From NCBI GenBank assembly GCA_037693485.1, contig CM075350.1, positions 117,491,001-117,555,000 on the forward strand: 64,000 bases of DNA, written 5' to 3'. The DNA is from Kitagawia praeruptora (lineage: Eukaryota; Streptophyta; Magnoliopsida; Apiales; Apiaceae). A program made the translations under genes and the position numbers. Within the stretch, counting starts at the first letter, position 1. Every line of letters begins with the position of its first letter. Below the pieces are notes generated by a model. That model made no database searches, was not told the origin of the DNA, and saw nothing but the letters and a program-made list of their open reading frames with translations. This document shows, in pieces, positions 33,051 through 46,232 of this stretch.

Positions 33051-33774
33051 TTTACTATATTAAAGCCGAAAGATTGAAAGTTTGTCTGTTTGGTTATTCT
33101 AATTATAAAAATAAATAATAAAATCATATAATTAATGGTATTTAGCCAATTGCCATTTTCACATTTACTTTTAGTTGAAAATATTACCATTTATAAACAC
33201 TTAAAAACATCAATCGTATCATATATTTTGATTATTAATATTTCATTTCGAATCAAAACAGTTTACCTTTTTAATTTAAAATAAATCTTACAATCATTAA
33301 TATATAACCAAAAATATCACACTATAATTTTCAAGAAAAGTATAGCACCTAAAATAAATAATAACATAATATAATTAATGGTAATTAGTCGATTGCCTTT
33401 TTTCATATTTACTTTTAGTTGAAGATATTACCTTTTATAAACACCTAAAAAGATCGTATCATATCTTTTAATCATTAATATTTCCTTTCTAATTAAAACA
33501 CATTATCATTTTAATTTAAAACAAATCTTACAATATATACCCGAAAATATCATATCATATTTTTCAATTATTAATAAAATATATTAAAAATCATATACGT
33601 TGTTTATAATAAGAAAACATTAGTATAATCCGTAAACATGAGTATATTAAATTATATCAAATTAAAATTTTAAAAATTATTAAAAATAATGATTATATAA
33701 AAACATAATTGTAATATTAAATAAAATTTATAACATAATACAAGAAACTCGTGCATTGCACGAGTTATAAGCTA
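33051..33774 (+). mobile_element. Helitron c
   Basis: It starts after the CTAG of copy b with TTACTATATTAAAGCCGAAAGATTG and ends at a CTCGTGC-ATT-GCACGAG hairpin followed by CTA, where copy d begins. Body of the TAATGGTAATTAGTCGATTGCC type. Confidence 0.55.
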
Positions 33775-36700
33775 TCTATCTATTCTATTATATTAAAGCC
33801 GAAACATTAAAAGTTTGGTTGGTTGGTTGGTACCTATTGAATTTACCTAATTACCCTTACTCAATTACAGATCTATTAACTAATCAATTTCCTCCAGAAC
33901 TAAATAATTTCCTTTTCCAAGTAAAATACAATATCTTTTATATTTTATCTAACTAAAATTTCTCATCTAACTAAAATTTCTCATTTATTAATCAATTTCC
34001 TTTTTAAGTTTAAACATATAACATTTTCTATTTTTCAATAACTAAATAATTTCCTTTTTCATTTAAAATAAAATATCTTTTACATTTTATCTAACTAAAA
34101 TTTCTCCTTTTTAAAAATACTACGAGCAATTTGGTTTAAAGAAAATAACTTAATTATATATAATCGCTATTAACTAATCAATTACCTTTTTCAGTCAAAA
34201 CACGTTACCTTTTCTATTTTCTCTAACTAAAATCTCTCTTTTTCTAATTATATTATGGATGGTTACCTTTTTCAGCAAAACACATTACCTTTTTTCTTTC
34301 TTCTTACCAAAATCTCCATTTTTCTAATTATATTACAGGCGTTTCTATTTAATAAAAAATAATAATATTATAATACTAATAATTAATCAATTATCATTTC
34401 AGCTAAAAAATAACATAATTATATATAATTATTATTAACTAATCAATTACCTTTTTCAATTAAAACACGTTACCTTTTCTTTTTTCTCTAACTAAAATCT
34501 CTATTTTTCCAATTATATCATGGACGATTACCTTTTTTCAGCAAAACACGTTACCTTTTTTCTTTATTCTTACTAAAACCTCCATTTTTCTAATTATATT
34601 ACAGGCGTTTCTATTTAATAAAAATAAAATAATAATATTATAATACTAATAATTAACCGATTAACTTTTCATCTAAAATATACCTTCTTTTCTATTTTTT
34701 CTAATTACATTCCCTTTTTTTTCTAGAAATATAACGGGTAGCGTTAATTTCTCATTTTCTAAAAACTATGAACATTTTTATTTAGTAAAATAACATAATT
34801 AAATTATAATTACTATAAACTAATCAATTACTTTTTCCACATAAATCATGCACGTTACCTTTCTATTTTCTAACTAAATTTTTTTTAATTATATCACGGA
34901 CGGTTCTATTTAATAAAATAAACTTATAAACTTATAATATTTTTAATTAACCGATTACCTTTTTTAGCTAAAACATATCATCTTTTCTATATTTTCTAAC
35001 TAAAATCGATAATATTATTTTCTCATTTTCTAAAAACATTATGAGCAATTGTATTTAGTAAAATAATGTAATTCAATTATAATTACTATAAACTAATCAA
35101 TTACCTTTTACACCTAGAACATATAATCTTTTTAATTTTCACTAACTAAATTCTCTATTTTTCTAATCATACCACGGACATTCTATTTAATAAAATGAAG
35201 AAATAATTTTATAATTACTAATAATTAATTGATTATTCTTTTTAACTAAAACCTGTCATTTTTTCTATATTTTCTAACTAAATCCCTCCTTTTCTAGAAA
35301 TATCACGAATAACATTTATATAATTGTTATCAAATCATCTCATATAAAAAAGTAAGCCTCCAAAATTCATGTTTAAAAAAAATTAATTTTAATTAATGAA
35401 ATTTTTTATATAATATAAAAAAAACTAAATACATAATTTCCTTTTTCATATTAAACATATTACCTTTTCTATTTGTCACTAACTAATTAATTTCCCTTTT
35501 CAGGTAAAGCACAATATCTTTATTATTTTATCTAACTAAAATTTCTCCTTTCTTATAAACACTACAAGCAATTTTGAAAATAACATAATTATATTATAAT
35601 TACTATTAACCAATCAATTACCTTTTTTAGCCAAAACATGTTACCTTTTCTCTATTCTATAACTAAAATATCTCTTTAACTAAATTTTTTTTTTTTACAA
35701 ATATATCACGGGGTTCTATTTAATAAATAATAATATTATAATACTAATAATTATCAATTACCCTTTTCAACTAAAACATATCATCTTTTCCCTATTTTAT
35801 AATTCAAATTCCTTTTTTCTAGAAATATCACGGGCAACATTAATTTCTCAATATCTAAAAACACTACGAACAATTTAATTTAGTGAAATAACATAAATTA
35901 AATTATAATTACTATAAACTAATTAATTACCTTTTCCACCTAAAACATGTTTCCTTTTTAATTTTCTCTAACTAACACCTCACTTTTTTCAGTTAAATCA
36001 CGGCATTCTAAATTATAATTTTATAAGTACTTATAATTAAACGATTACCTTTTTGAATACCTTTTTCACCTAAAACGTATCATATTTTCCATATTTTATA
36101 ATTCAAATTCCTTTTTTCTAGAAATATCATGGGTAACATTAATTTCTCACAATCTAAAGACCTTACGAACAATTTAATTTAGTGAAATAACATAAATTAA
36201 ATTATAATTATTATAAACTAATCAATTACCTTTTTCACCTAAAACATGTCATCTTTTTAATTTTCACATTACATTTTCTATTTTCTCTAAATAAAATCAA
36301 TCTTTTTTCAATTATATCACGGACGGTTCTATTTAATAAAATAAAATAATAATATTATAATGTTAATAATTAACCGATTAAGTTTAAGCTAAAATTTATC
36401 ATCTTTTCTATATTTTCTAACTAAAATATCTCTATTCTTTAAAATATCACGGACAACACTAATTTTTCCTTTTCTTAAAACTTTTCGAGCAATTTTATTT
36501 AGAAAAACAACATAATTGAATTATAATTAATATAAACTAATCAATTACCTTTTTCACCTAGAACATGTTTCCTTTTTAATTTTCTATAACTAACACCTCA
36601 CTTTTTTTCAGTTAAATCACAGCATTCTATTTAATAAAATAAAATTATAATTTTATAAGTATTTATAATTAACCGATTACCTTTTTGAACTAAGATGTAT

Positions 36701-36923
36701 TATCTTTTCAATATTTTCTAACTAAAATCCCTCTTTTCATAGAAATATAACGGATAACATTTATAATTTTTTTTTTGCTAATTAACATTTATATAATTAT
36801 TATCAAATCATCTCATTTAAAAATTTAAACCTCCAAAATTCATATTTTAAAAAAAGTAAATCGAATTAATAAACATATCATATAATATTAAAAGAAATCC
36901 GTGCATCGCACGGGTTTTAAGCT
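33775..36923 (+). mobile_element. Helitron d (long copy with internal tandem amplification)
   Basis: Starts TCTATCTATTCTATTATATT after an A. Ends CCGTGCATCGCACGGGTTTTAAGCTTA, where the last bases are changed from CTAG. At 3.15 kb it is much longer than sister copy b because a block of several hundred bp, with GGACGGTTCTATTTAATAAA and AACTAAATCCCTCCTTTTC modules, is repeated three or four times in diverged form (34.9-36.8 kb). Confidence 0.6.
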
Positions 36924-38177
36924 TACTATTATATAAAAGCCGAAACATTAAAAGTTTTGGTACCTGTTTTTTGGTTCTTAGTGAATTTACTTATTTACCA
37001 TTCATTAAAAAAAAATATTTAATATCTATACTATTAAAATAGTAAAATAAATTATAACATAAAATAATTAATGGTAATTACTAATTAGTCCAATGCCTTT
37101 TTTCACATTTACTTTTAGTTGAAGATATTACATTTTATAAACACCTAAAAAATTAATCGTATCATATCTTCCAATCATTAATATTTCCTTTCGAATTAAA
37201 ACACGTTACCTTTTTGTTTTATAAGGAAACATTAGTATAATTCTTCATTAAAAAGAAAAATATATTCGATATTTATACTATTAAAACAGCTAAAATAAAT
37301 AATAACATAAAATAATTAATGTTAATTAGTCGATTGCCTTTTTCGCATTTACTTTAATTGAAGATATTACCTTTTATAAACAACTGAAAACATCAATCAT
37401 ATCATATCTTTCAATCATTAATATTTCCTTTCGTATTAAAACACATTACCTTTTTGATTTAAAACTAATATTATCACACCATATTTTTCAATTATTTAAT
37501 AAAATATATTAAAAATCCCTATACATTATTTATAATAAGGAAACATTATTATAATTCGTAAACATGAGTATATTAAATTATATTGAATTAAAATTAAAAA
37601 GTCATTAAAAATAATGATTACATAATTGTAATATTGAATAAAATTTATAAAATAATAGAATAAACACCATATCAATAAATTTTATTTATAACATAATAAA
37701 ATTTTATTATAATTTTATAAATTTATATCTTCCAATCAGTAATATTTTCTCCTAATTTAAACACTTTGACTTTTAATTTAAAACATAATCTTGCAATAAT
37801 TAATATATACCCAAAAATATTACACTATATCTTCTAATCACTAACAAAATATAATAGAAATCCGTATACTACGAATAATGACCGTTAGATTTTTAGTAAA
37901 AAATCAGAATCGTTAGATATAATGATTAGATATATTATATGATTAAATTAATTTACTAAAATTTCAAGGTTTGAATTCCATCAACTACATATTTATTTTA
38001 AAATTTTATAATATAAGTTTTAAGCTATGCATATCATTAATTAATTTTTTATTAAATAATTTAAGTTAAAATTAAAATAAAATATTAATTATTATTATTT
38101 AAAAATGTAATGGTAACATAAAATAAAATTTATTGTATATCAAAAGAAATCCGTGCATCGCACGGGTTATAAGCTAG
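36924..38177 (+). mobile_element. Helitron e
   Basis: Starts with (T)ACTATTATATAAAAGCCGAAAC directly after copy d and ends CCGTGCATCGCACGGG, then TTATAAGCTAG at 38177 followed by T. The body includes the degenerate B-box-like sequence near 37968. Confidence 0.6.
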
Positions 38178-39087
38178 TACTATTATATAAAAGCCGAAAC
38201 ATTGAAAGTTTTGGTACCTATTTTTTGTACTTTGTGAATTTACTTATTTACCCTTCATTATAAAGAAAAATAAATAAATCTAAAATAAATAATAACATAA
38301 TATAAGTAATGGTAATTAGTCAAGATGTTACCTTTTACAAACACCTAAAAACATCAATCGTATCATATCTTTCCATCATTAATATTTCTTTTCGAATTAA
38401 AACACGTTATAATTAATGATATTTAGTCGATTAACATAATAAAATTAATGATAATTAGTCGATTGCCTTTTTCACATTATCATATCTTCCCATCATTAAT
38501 ATTTTTTTTTTCAAATTAAAACACATTATAATTAATGGTAATTAGTCGATTAACATAATAAAATTAATGGTAATTAGTCGATTGCCTTTTTCACATTATC
38601 ATATCTTTCTATCATTAAATTTTTTTTCGAATTAAAACACGTTATAATTAAGGGTAATTAGTCGATTAACATAATATAATTAATGGTAATTAGTCGATTG
38701 CCTTTTTCACATTTACTTTTAGTTGAAGATATTACCTTTTATAAACACCAAAAAGATCAATCGTATCATATCTTTCAATCATTAATATTTCCTTTATAAT
38801 TAAAACACATTACCTTTTTAATTTACAACAAATCTTACAATCATTAATATATACCCAAAAATATCACGACATATTTCTCAATTATTAATAAAATATATTA
38901 AAAATCATATACATCGTTTATAATGAGGAAACATTAGTATAATCCGTAAACATGAGTATATTAAATTATATCAAAATAAAATTAAAAAAATTATTAAAAA
39001 TAATGATTATAAGAACATAATTATAATATTAAATAAAATTTATAATATAATACAAGAAACCCGTGCATTGCACGGGTTATAAGTTAG
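38178..39087 (+). mobile_element. Helitron f
   Basis: Starts TACTATTATATAAAAGCC immediately after the CTAG of copy e and ends CCCGTGC-ATT-GCACGGG, then TTAG at 39087. It contains a three-fold repeat of a roughly 120-bp module (GTAATTAGTCGATTAACATAAT, then CTTTTTCACATTATCATATC; 38410-38680). Confidence 0.6.
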
Positions 39088-40241
39088 TTATATATACTAT
39101 TATATAAAAACCGAAACATTAAAAGTTTGGTTGGTTGGTTGGTTGGTTGGTACCTATTGATTTTACTTATTTATCCTTACTTAATTACAGATAAAATCTT
39201 TTTTTATATTTTATCTAACTAAATTTTTTTCTTTACTAATCAATTTCCTTTTTCAGGTTAAACATGTTACCTTTAAAATTTTTGCTTTACTAATCAATTT
39301 CCTTTTTCAGGTTAAACATGTTACCTTTTCTTTTCTTTTTAATAACTAAGCAGTTTCCTTTTTCAGGTAAAATATAATATCTTCTATATGTTATCTAACT
39401 AAAAAGCATATTATAATTACTAGGAACTAATTAATTAATTTTTTCATTCAAATTATCTTTTTTCTTTTCTCTAACTAAAATATCTCTTTTTCCAATTATA
39501 TCACGGGGTACCATTTAAAAATCTTCTTTTATATTTTATTTAACTAAAATTTTTACTTTACTAATCAATCCATTTTTTCAGGTTAAACATGTTGCCTTTT
39601 ATATTTCACCTAAAGTATGTCACCTTTTAATTTTAACGTTACCTTTTTCTATTTTTTCAAACTATAATTTGTCTTTTTCCAATTATATCATGGACGGTTC
39701 TATTTAATTAAATTAAATAATAATATTATAATACTAATATTAACGATTATCCTTTTTAGCTAAAATGTATCATCTTTTTTCTATATTATCTAACTAAAAT
39801 TCCTCTTTAGAAATATCACGAGCAACATTAATTTCTCCTTTTCTAAAAACATTACGAGCAATTTTATTTTGTAAAATAACATAATTAAATTATAATTACT
39901 ATAAATTAATCAATTACCCTTTTCACCTAAAATATATTATATTTTTAATTTTCTTTAACTAAATCCTCTCTTTTTCAAATTATATCACGGGCATTCTATT
40001 TAATAAAACAAAATATTAATTTTATAATTACTAATAAATAACTTATTACCTTTTCAACTAAAACCTATCGCATTTTCTATATTTTTTTAACTAAAATCAT
40101 TCATTTTAAAGAAATATCATGGATAACATTTATATAATTATGATCATCATCTCATTTAAATATTTAAGAATCCAAAATTAATATTTAAAAAAAGTTAATA
40201 ATTTTTTTTATAATATTAAAAAAACACGGGTTTTAAGCTAG
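39088..40241 (+). mobile_element. Helitron g
   Basis: It begins TTATATATACTATTATATAAAAACCG with a (TTGG)n expansion near 39127 and ends at CACGGGTTTTAAGCTAG (40241) followed by T. The left half of the 3' hairpin is missing, so this copy is decayed. Confidence 0.5.
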
Positions 40242-40800
40242 TATTATAAAATACGAAACATTAAAAGTTTTGGTACCAGTTTTTTGGTACGGTACTTACC
40301 TTATTTAATTGTTTTACTTTATTACCTTTAATTATTTTACTCAAGTTCCCAACACTTCTCCTAATAACTAATCAATTACATTTTTCATAATCTAACTTTT
40401 CTAACTAAAATATCTTTTTTCCAAAAATAGGTTCGTTCTAATTAATGAAAAAAACTAATAATGTTTTTTTTGCCCAAGCTTTTGCTTGTATTTTATTAAT
40501 GATTGGAAGATGTGATGTGATATTTTGGGTATATATTACCGATTTCAAGATTATGTTTTAAATTAAAAGGTAACTTGTTTTGATTAGAAAAAGAACATTA
40601 ATGATTGGAAAATATAGTACATCTAATATTTTTAGGTGGCTTATAAAATATTTTTTTAAAATAAAAAGTAACCTATTTTAATTAAAAAAGGAAATCGGCT
40701 ATTTACCATTAATTATATTATTTTCTTATTTATTAATTAGGATAATCGTATTGAAAACCAAATCGTTAAAAGTTTCAATGTTTCGGCTTTAATATAATAA
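40242..40800. mobile_element. Inverted pair of Helitron 5' ends
   Basis: The left side begins with the plus-strand family 5' sequence (TATTATAAAATACGAAACATTAAAAG). The right side is the minus-strand 5' sequence (complement of TTATTATATTAAAGCCGAAAC). Two truncated Helitrons therefore face each other inside 560 bp, without a 3' hairpin between. Confidence 0.5.
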
Positions 40801-40844
40801 CTAGCTTATAACCCGTGTGATGCACGTGCTTCTTATGATATGTT
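40801..40844 (-). mobile_element. 3' end of a minus-strand Helitron split by copia-2
   Basis: On the minus strand it ends GCACGTGCATCACACGGG, ten bases, then CTAG (40804-40801) before a T. The body continues at 54083 on the other side of copia-2. The shared ATGTT (40840-40844 and 54083-54087) is the copia-2 TSD. Confidence 0.7.
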
Positions 40845-41826
40845 TGTTATTCCCAGATTACACACTTGTATAATTGTAGAAGGGAGGGTTGAATACAATT
40901 CTTGATATTTATAAATTTCTGATAAGAACCACAGAAATCTATAAGGAGATAATTGCTGAATGAGAAATGATTCACAAACACATAAAAAAATCAGGTGGTT
41001 AAATGTACCACCTGAGATTTTTATTCGAAGAAAACTCTGTGATACAAATGTACACAGCTTTTGTTTTACAACTCTTTGTTTCTAAAGATATTCAAGAAAC
41101 CCTAAGCAAATATGTCTGTTTTCTTAGTTTCTAAAGAGTTGCTAGATTTGGTTATATATCCCAAGTTTACAAGTACTACAGGAATAAGATAATATTAATC
41201 TAATTCATGTTGACTTGCTACTCCACTCCAAATCCACATGTAGCCGAAAGGTTGTCCTTGTGAACAGATATATCCCCTGCACATTTCTTGTATGTACTGT
41301 GTAAATGGAATGCTTCTTTCTTATGCGTTTCCAAAGTATGGCTGCCATACTGCTTTTTATACCTACTATCAACCCATGTGATCTGTCAGTCAAACCTGTC
41401 CTTATCAACTGCTAATTCCCAGCTAGCATAGAAGAAAGTGTCAATGATTATTCGTTGATGTTGTACATTGTCATCCGTTGATGGTAGTTTGAGCTGTATC
41501 CGTTGATATTGTAGATTTGAGTTGTATCCGTTGATAGAGTCATGTTCTCATCTGTTGATACACTTTCACTTAGACAGAATTACATAGCATAGCTTATTTA
41601 CAATTGGCTACCCTATTCTGCCTATCCATTGATGGTCAACATGACTCTGAATAAAAACACTATCAACTGATAAATAGAGATATTGCAGTATGCTACAAAA
41701 CCTCATCCGTTGATGAGCTACCTGTCAACGGATAGAGTTATAATGTCTCATCCGTTGACAGTTACAAAACATGACTTATACAATTTTGATTGTGAAGTTA
41801 TCATCAAGTACAACATATTCCTAACA
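40845..41826 (-). mobile_element. 3' LTR of copia-2
   Basis: On the minus strand it starts TGTTAGGAATATG and ends TCTGGGAATAACA. It contains nine ATCCGTTGA-type motifs (six exact including one inverted, three with one change) in its first 400 bp. A TATA-like GATATATAACC lies at 41150-41160, with an 8-bp-stem hairpin (TCAGGTGG..CCACCTGA, 40991-41015) further on. Confidence 0.92.
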
Positions 41827-41840
41827 ATCTCCCCCAATTT
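41827..41840 (-). other. Polypurine tract of copia-2
   Basis: Minus-strand AAATTGGGGGAGAT abuts the 3' LTR start at 41826; it is identical to the copia-1 PPT. Confidence 0.88.
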
Positions 41841-42000
41841 ATACTTGATGGCAATAAAGCATAAATTTAGGACCTTGATGATAACAAAACATTCCTAAGG
41901 ATATATATAGAACTATGCAAAAATTGTATTAAGCTACAAAAATTGAAAAACAGAAGGGTTTGAGAAATTTACAGAGAAGTGCTCCTCTAGACTGAGCAGA

Positions 42001-42249
42001 TTAATACTGTTTATTCTCTCTGGTTGGCATCACCCTTGATTTTCCTTCTTTGGCAGAGTTGGACTCAATCTGCATTTGGAGTTGCCTATAGAAGGCATCT
42101 TCTTCAACAACTTTTGGATTTAGCTTTTGTTGTAACCATCTCAAGTATTGAGAACTAGCCTTTGATAGTTGGTCTTCTAACCTGAAGAATCTCCTGTTAC
42201 CATCTTCATCCCTGAAGTCCAACATCCAGAAGGGTTAAAGGTGGATTTT
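42001..42249 (-). pseudogene. Copia-2 extra ORF, C-terminal tail
   Basis: The short charged tail contains FRDEDGNRRFFRLEDQLSKA and SQYLRWLQQKLN, ending 160 bp before the PPT. It is separated from the preceding segment by stops near 42249. The intervening bases read in the next frame as EDPIQWIENPPLTLLD, pointing to two compensating small indels. Confidence 0.5.
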
Positions 42250-43983
42250 CTATCCATTGTATGGGATCTTCATCTTCCTTGGTAGTCTTGATGGTGAGTT
42301 CCATTCTCTCCTTATCTGTTCTATTCTGTCCAGTATCTCCCCTTTTGCTATCTTGGAGAACCCTGTGTATCTCTTGATTGCAGAGAACACTTTGGTTAAG
42401 GTCAGATAATTTTCTCCAAGAACCCTCTGTAGTGGCCATGTCCTTTCCTTTCCTCCCTTGTATACAAAGACCAATCTCTCAGACAAATGTTTATATTTAT
42501 CAATTCCTCTTACTTCTGACAATTCATCCAGATACAGATTCATGCCAGAGTATTCTTCAATATCTGCCTGATAGATAAAATCATCCTTGTTTTCCAAGAT
42601 TGGCTGCTTGACAATAGCAGGTACCCTAGCAACTTGAATTGGTTCCTTTGAAGGTTGCTTCCTTGGTATCCTTTTCTTCTGTTTAGGCTTCTGTTGAGGC
42701 TTTAGCAAGAATGAAGGAACCTCAATGGAGTCAAGATTCATTGGTTCCTCTTTAGGGATTATAGGGTCACCATGGAAATTCACAGTTGGGTCGAATACTT
42801 GTGCAGAAATAGATTGTGATGAGCCAACAGTTTCTCTTCTTACAATTTTTGGAGAGACAGGCCTCCTTGCCTTTGATTTCACTCTCCTTTTAGTTTTGGA
42901 TTTGGGGACTTCCTCAGGTTCCCTTATTTCATCCTCTACCTCATCCATTAACTCCTGAGCCAGCCTGGCTTGCTTCTCATCTGAGTTTTCATATTGATTT
43001 TCTTCACTTGGATGAGCTTCCCTTAGAAGTTTGGAGGTCTCCTCTCTTTTTGCTTCAACAAATCTAGGATGGTTGTTGGATATATTTAACACTTTTCCAT
43101 TCCTTATTATTACAGCCATCCAATATCTTACACTCTTATTTGTCTTTTCCTTGAACTCTTTGATTGTCTTTCCCATTAGCTTCTCATCATCATCCTTGGG
43201 AAATGGAAAGTCCAATTGTAACTTGTTCTTCCCTTTTGCCTTTGGTGGAGAGTAGGTTCTGGTTCTTATGTATGGTTCAAATTCTTTGACATAAGATGGT
43301 TCAGCATCATAGAATGTAGGAGCCACAATCTCTGGAGTAAGCACCTTCAGAATTGTGGTTGATGTTGTTGGAGCTGAGGACTGCGTAGAGAACAGAGTTG
43401 ATACAATTGATGCATTGATCATTCTCTCTGTCCTCAGAATTCTTTCATTTGCCTCCTTGTTGATCTTTTCTAAGGCTTCTATTCTGGCTTGCCTTTCACC
43501 ATCTGAGATTTCTGATAGACTCTGAATCTCAGGCAACACCATTTGTTTCTTCTTCACAGGGGAAGCCTCTATAGAGAACTCTGTTGGATTGACCACTATA
43601 ATTGGCTGTTGCTCCCCCTCACTTTGTGCTATCTTGCTACTGGATGCTGGAATTTTAATAGAAGTAGTTGCAACCTCTTCTACCTTTTTCTCCCCCTTTT
43701 TGTTAGCATCAAGGGCTGGAGGTGAGGCTGCAAGTAGCCTTTCCAGTAGCTCAGTCTGTTTGGCTTGGTTGGCAATGACTGTCTGCATTTGAGATTCCAT
43801 ACTATCCACTGTGGAGGAAAGATGCTTAACAGATTTGGCCAGACTATCTTCCTTCAATAATTTGCTAGACAGCACCTTCTGAGTGGTAGTAGGTGCTAGT
43901 GCCTCAATCCTGGCATCTAGTTCTACTTTCATTTCCCTTATTGCAGTTTGGACCTCCTCCTGTTGTGTTCTTTGAATAACCAT
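42250..43983 (-). pseudogene. Copia-2 extra ORF, coiled-coil and basic segment
   Basis: 577 open codons. The N-terminal half has heptad-like helices (EVQTAIREMKVELDARIEAL and LEKINKEANERILRTERMI). Then come Lys/Arg/Pro-rich basic clusters, then a more globular end with ERLVFVYKGGKERTWPLQRV and KVFSAIKRYTGFSKI. I recognise no named domain. It is in the same frame as the upstream 377-codon segment, separated by a single TAG at 44050-44052. Confidence 0.6.
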
Positions 43984-44052
43984 ATGAATCTTGTGAAGTT
44001 TGAGGGAGGCCAGTATTTGCTGAAGGACAGCCTTCTTCTGTGGGTCTGCATT

Positions 44053-45186
44053 CTAGTGCTCAGCCATAGCAGATTGATATTGCTTCATAATCTCCACATT
44101 AAAGTCACCAACCACAGTGGTAGAAGAAAATAGCCATTCTGGAGTATCCTCCACATGGACTTCTTCATCACTTGATGTGCTATCACTGTCATTATTGCCA
44201 AACTCTTCACTGTCAGCATCTGAAGGCAGAGCTGTCAAAGCTTCCTTTGCTCTTTGTAGAGATTGTGAGGTGTGCACTAGGTGCATTGCCTCCTCTGCCT
44301 CCACATTGCCCTGTTGTGCCACGACTTGATAGGCAGAAACAGGATGAGTAAAGGTTTCAGGATCCAAAGAGATGGAGTCAATGATTGACTGATATTCTTG
44401 TCGAAATTCCATCTCTTTAGAAGCTTCATTAACCTCCATTAACTCACTTGCAATGGCTGAATCTTCCTGCCTTATTTCTCCTGTAGTCCCTTCTCTCCAC
44501 TCATCTCTCTTTTCTTGCATCAGGGGCTCCCCCTGGCTCACACCTCTCACACCCTCACCTTCACCTACTAAGGTGGAACTCTCTTGCTCTCCTTTTGCCT
44601 GACCTGAAGAAATGGTCAGCCTCTCATTATTTGCCTCTCCTTTTGCCTGCTCACAAGGCAGCCTCTCACTCCCTTCCCTCATTCCTAAAAGTGTTTCAAC
44701 TACTAAGAACTCCTCCACACTTGACACAGGAATGTCAGATATAGCAGTGGTAGAGTGAGTTATCAATGGATAAGGAATATCCGTTGATGGAGTAGTTATA
44801 GCTGTCAACGGATGGCTAGACTTAGGCGCATCCGTTGATGGAGAAACACTTGTCAAAGGATGAAGGATATCCGTTGATGAAGGAAAGATAGTATCCGTTG
44901 AAGTGAAAACCAACACTGAATCTGTGGAGATTGATTTTAAAGATGAGGCCACATATGGTGTTGTGAATTCAGGAATGGAAGATTGATGGCCCAACAAATC
45001 ATCTAGAAGATGATGACCACCAATTGCAGAGTGGGGTTTCTCCACGAATCTTAAATATGGAGAATCAGGAATTGATGTAGATATCATATCCACATCCAGA
45101 GATGGAGTTGGTGATGGTGGATTGAAATGTGTATCGATTTGAATGTTAAGATCAAGGGGCTGTGACTCCACATTTATTGGAGCCAC
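44053..45186 (-). pseudogene. Copia-2 extra ORF, Ser/Thr/Pro-rich segment
   Basis: Low-complexity segment with STD-, HPLT- and PSTD-type peptides. These come from embedded copies of the ATCCGTTGA DNA motif (44767-44905) read in different frames and orientations. Acidic at the end. Probably disordered. It opens after a frameshift near 45230 from the preceding segment. Confidence 0.55.
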
Positions 45187-45229
45187 ATCAACCTGAGTTT
45201 GAGAAGGTACAGTTTCCTGTACTGTGTGT

Positions 45230-45959
45230 GCACCCTATGATGCCCCAATGGTTTGGATTTTACTCTTCTACCATAGGTTTTTGAGAGAGGGCTAGTGTCC
45301 CTTACCCTTTTGTGCAGTGTTCCTTGTGGGGAACTTGATTCAGTAGTTACACCCTGTTGAGAGGATGTAACTAGAATTTGGCTTGTAGGCTCATTAACAG
45401 TCTTTTGAGAGACTGAAATGTTGGTTGCACCTGCCTCACCTTCCTTATCCTTAGGGCTTCTTTGATGTTCACCATGTCCCTCACCACTCACTACCACCTT
45501 CACACTCCCCTCAAGAGTTTTGGTAGGTTTTACAACAGGTGTCTTTTGAGAGACACTTGAGGTTTGCTTTTTAGATTGTGGTTTTGAAACTTTGGATTTG
45601 GTCACTTTGGTAGGAGCCTGTTTGGTCACAACTACAGACTCCATTGTGACACTAGAAGGCAAAGAAATTTGGAGGTTGGAGATAGGAGTTTTAGGGTTAG
45701 AAATAGTTACCTGAACAATTGGTAGATATACCAATTGTACTTCTGCATTTAAGTTCATTCGAATCAAATCACTTAAGACTCTTTTCTCCTGAACAAAACA
45801 ATTGAACTTGCTATCCGGGTTAGCAATGGATAGCTCATTCTCAGATACATGCAGTGCTAAGAGCATAAAAAATCTAGCAAAATAGATATTCTTGCTCCTA
45901 GTTTCCTTTTTACCTAATTTTGCTGCTATCTCATACATGACTAGTGTGCCAAAATTATA
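45230..45959 (-). pseudogene. Copia-2 extra ORF, end of N-terminal domain plus basic linker
   Basis: Open from the MITE right through FGTLVMYEIAAKLGKKETR and IYFARFFMLLALHVSENEL to a Lys/Ser/Thr-rich linker (KVTKSKVSKPQSKKQTS). The first part aligns with the copia-1 stretch around FILKALSERKADKCGYFCFL. The ATG at 46010 lies inside the MITE and is not the native start. Confidence 0.6.
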
Positions 45960-46232
45960 CTCCCTCCGTCCCAATGGGATGTTAACGTTTGCTTTTTGCA
46001 CGGAAACCAAGATAGTGGGTGTAATATTGTTAAAATGAATGAAGTAGTGGGTGTAATAGTGATTTTATAGTTAAAATAAGTTAAGTAGTGGATGTAATAG
46101 TGTAAAGTATTGTTAAAATAAGTGAAGTAGTGGGTGTAATAGTGTTAAAACTTACTATTTTAGGAAATGTTAACAATCTATTGGGACATCCCAAAATAGA
46201 AAGTGTTAAGAATCAAAAGGGACGGAGGGAGT
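45960..46232. mobile_element. Stowaway-type MITE (273 bp) inside the extra ORF
   Basis: The ends are CTCCCTCCGTCCC and its exact complement, flanked by TA on both sides (45958-45959 and 46233-46234), the Stowaway/Tc1-mariner signature. The interior holds four diverged copies of a roughly 45-bp unit containing AGTAGTGGGTGTAATAGTG. Precise removal with one TA would bring the flanking extra-ORF segments back into one frame, so the host gene was open at this point when the MITE landed. Confidence 0.92.

Larger units (their letters stand above)
29247..40844. repeat. Head-to-tail run of non-autonomous Helitrons
   Basis: At least seven copies follow one another. Each begins with a variant of CTATTATATAAAAGCCGAAACATT and ends with a 7-bp-stem hairpin (CCCGTGC-ATC-GCACGGG type), about 10 bases, then CTAG or a near match. 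Several copies start within a base or two of the previous CTAG. Two body types alternate, one with TAATGGTAATTAGTCGATTGCC modules and one with CACGTTACCTTTT and AACTAAAATCTC modules. No Rep/helicase gene or other credible ORF exists across 11 kb. The last part (40242-40844) is in inverted orientation. Confidence 0.7.

Noticed and set aside
41205..41408. 67-codon ORF repeated in both copia-2 LTRs (also 53461-53664)
   Set aside because: The duplicate exists only because LTRs are duplicated. Composition is not protein-like and it overlaps the likely R region.
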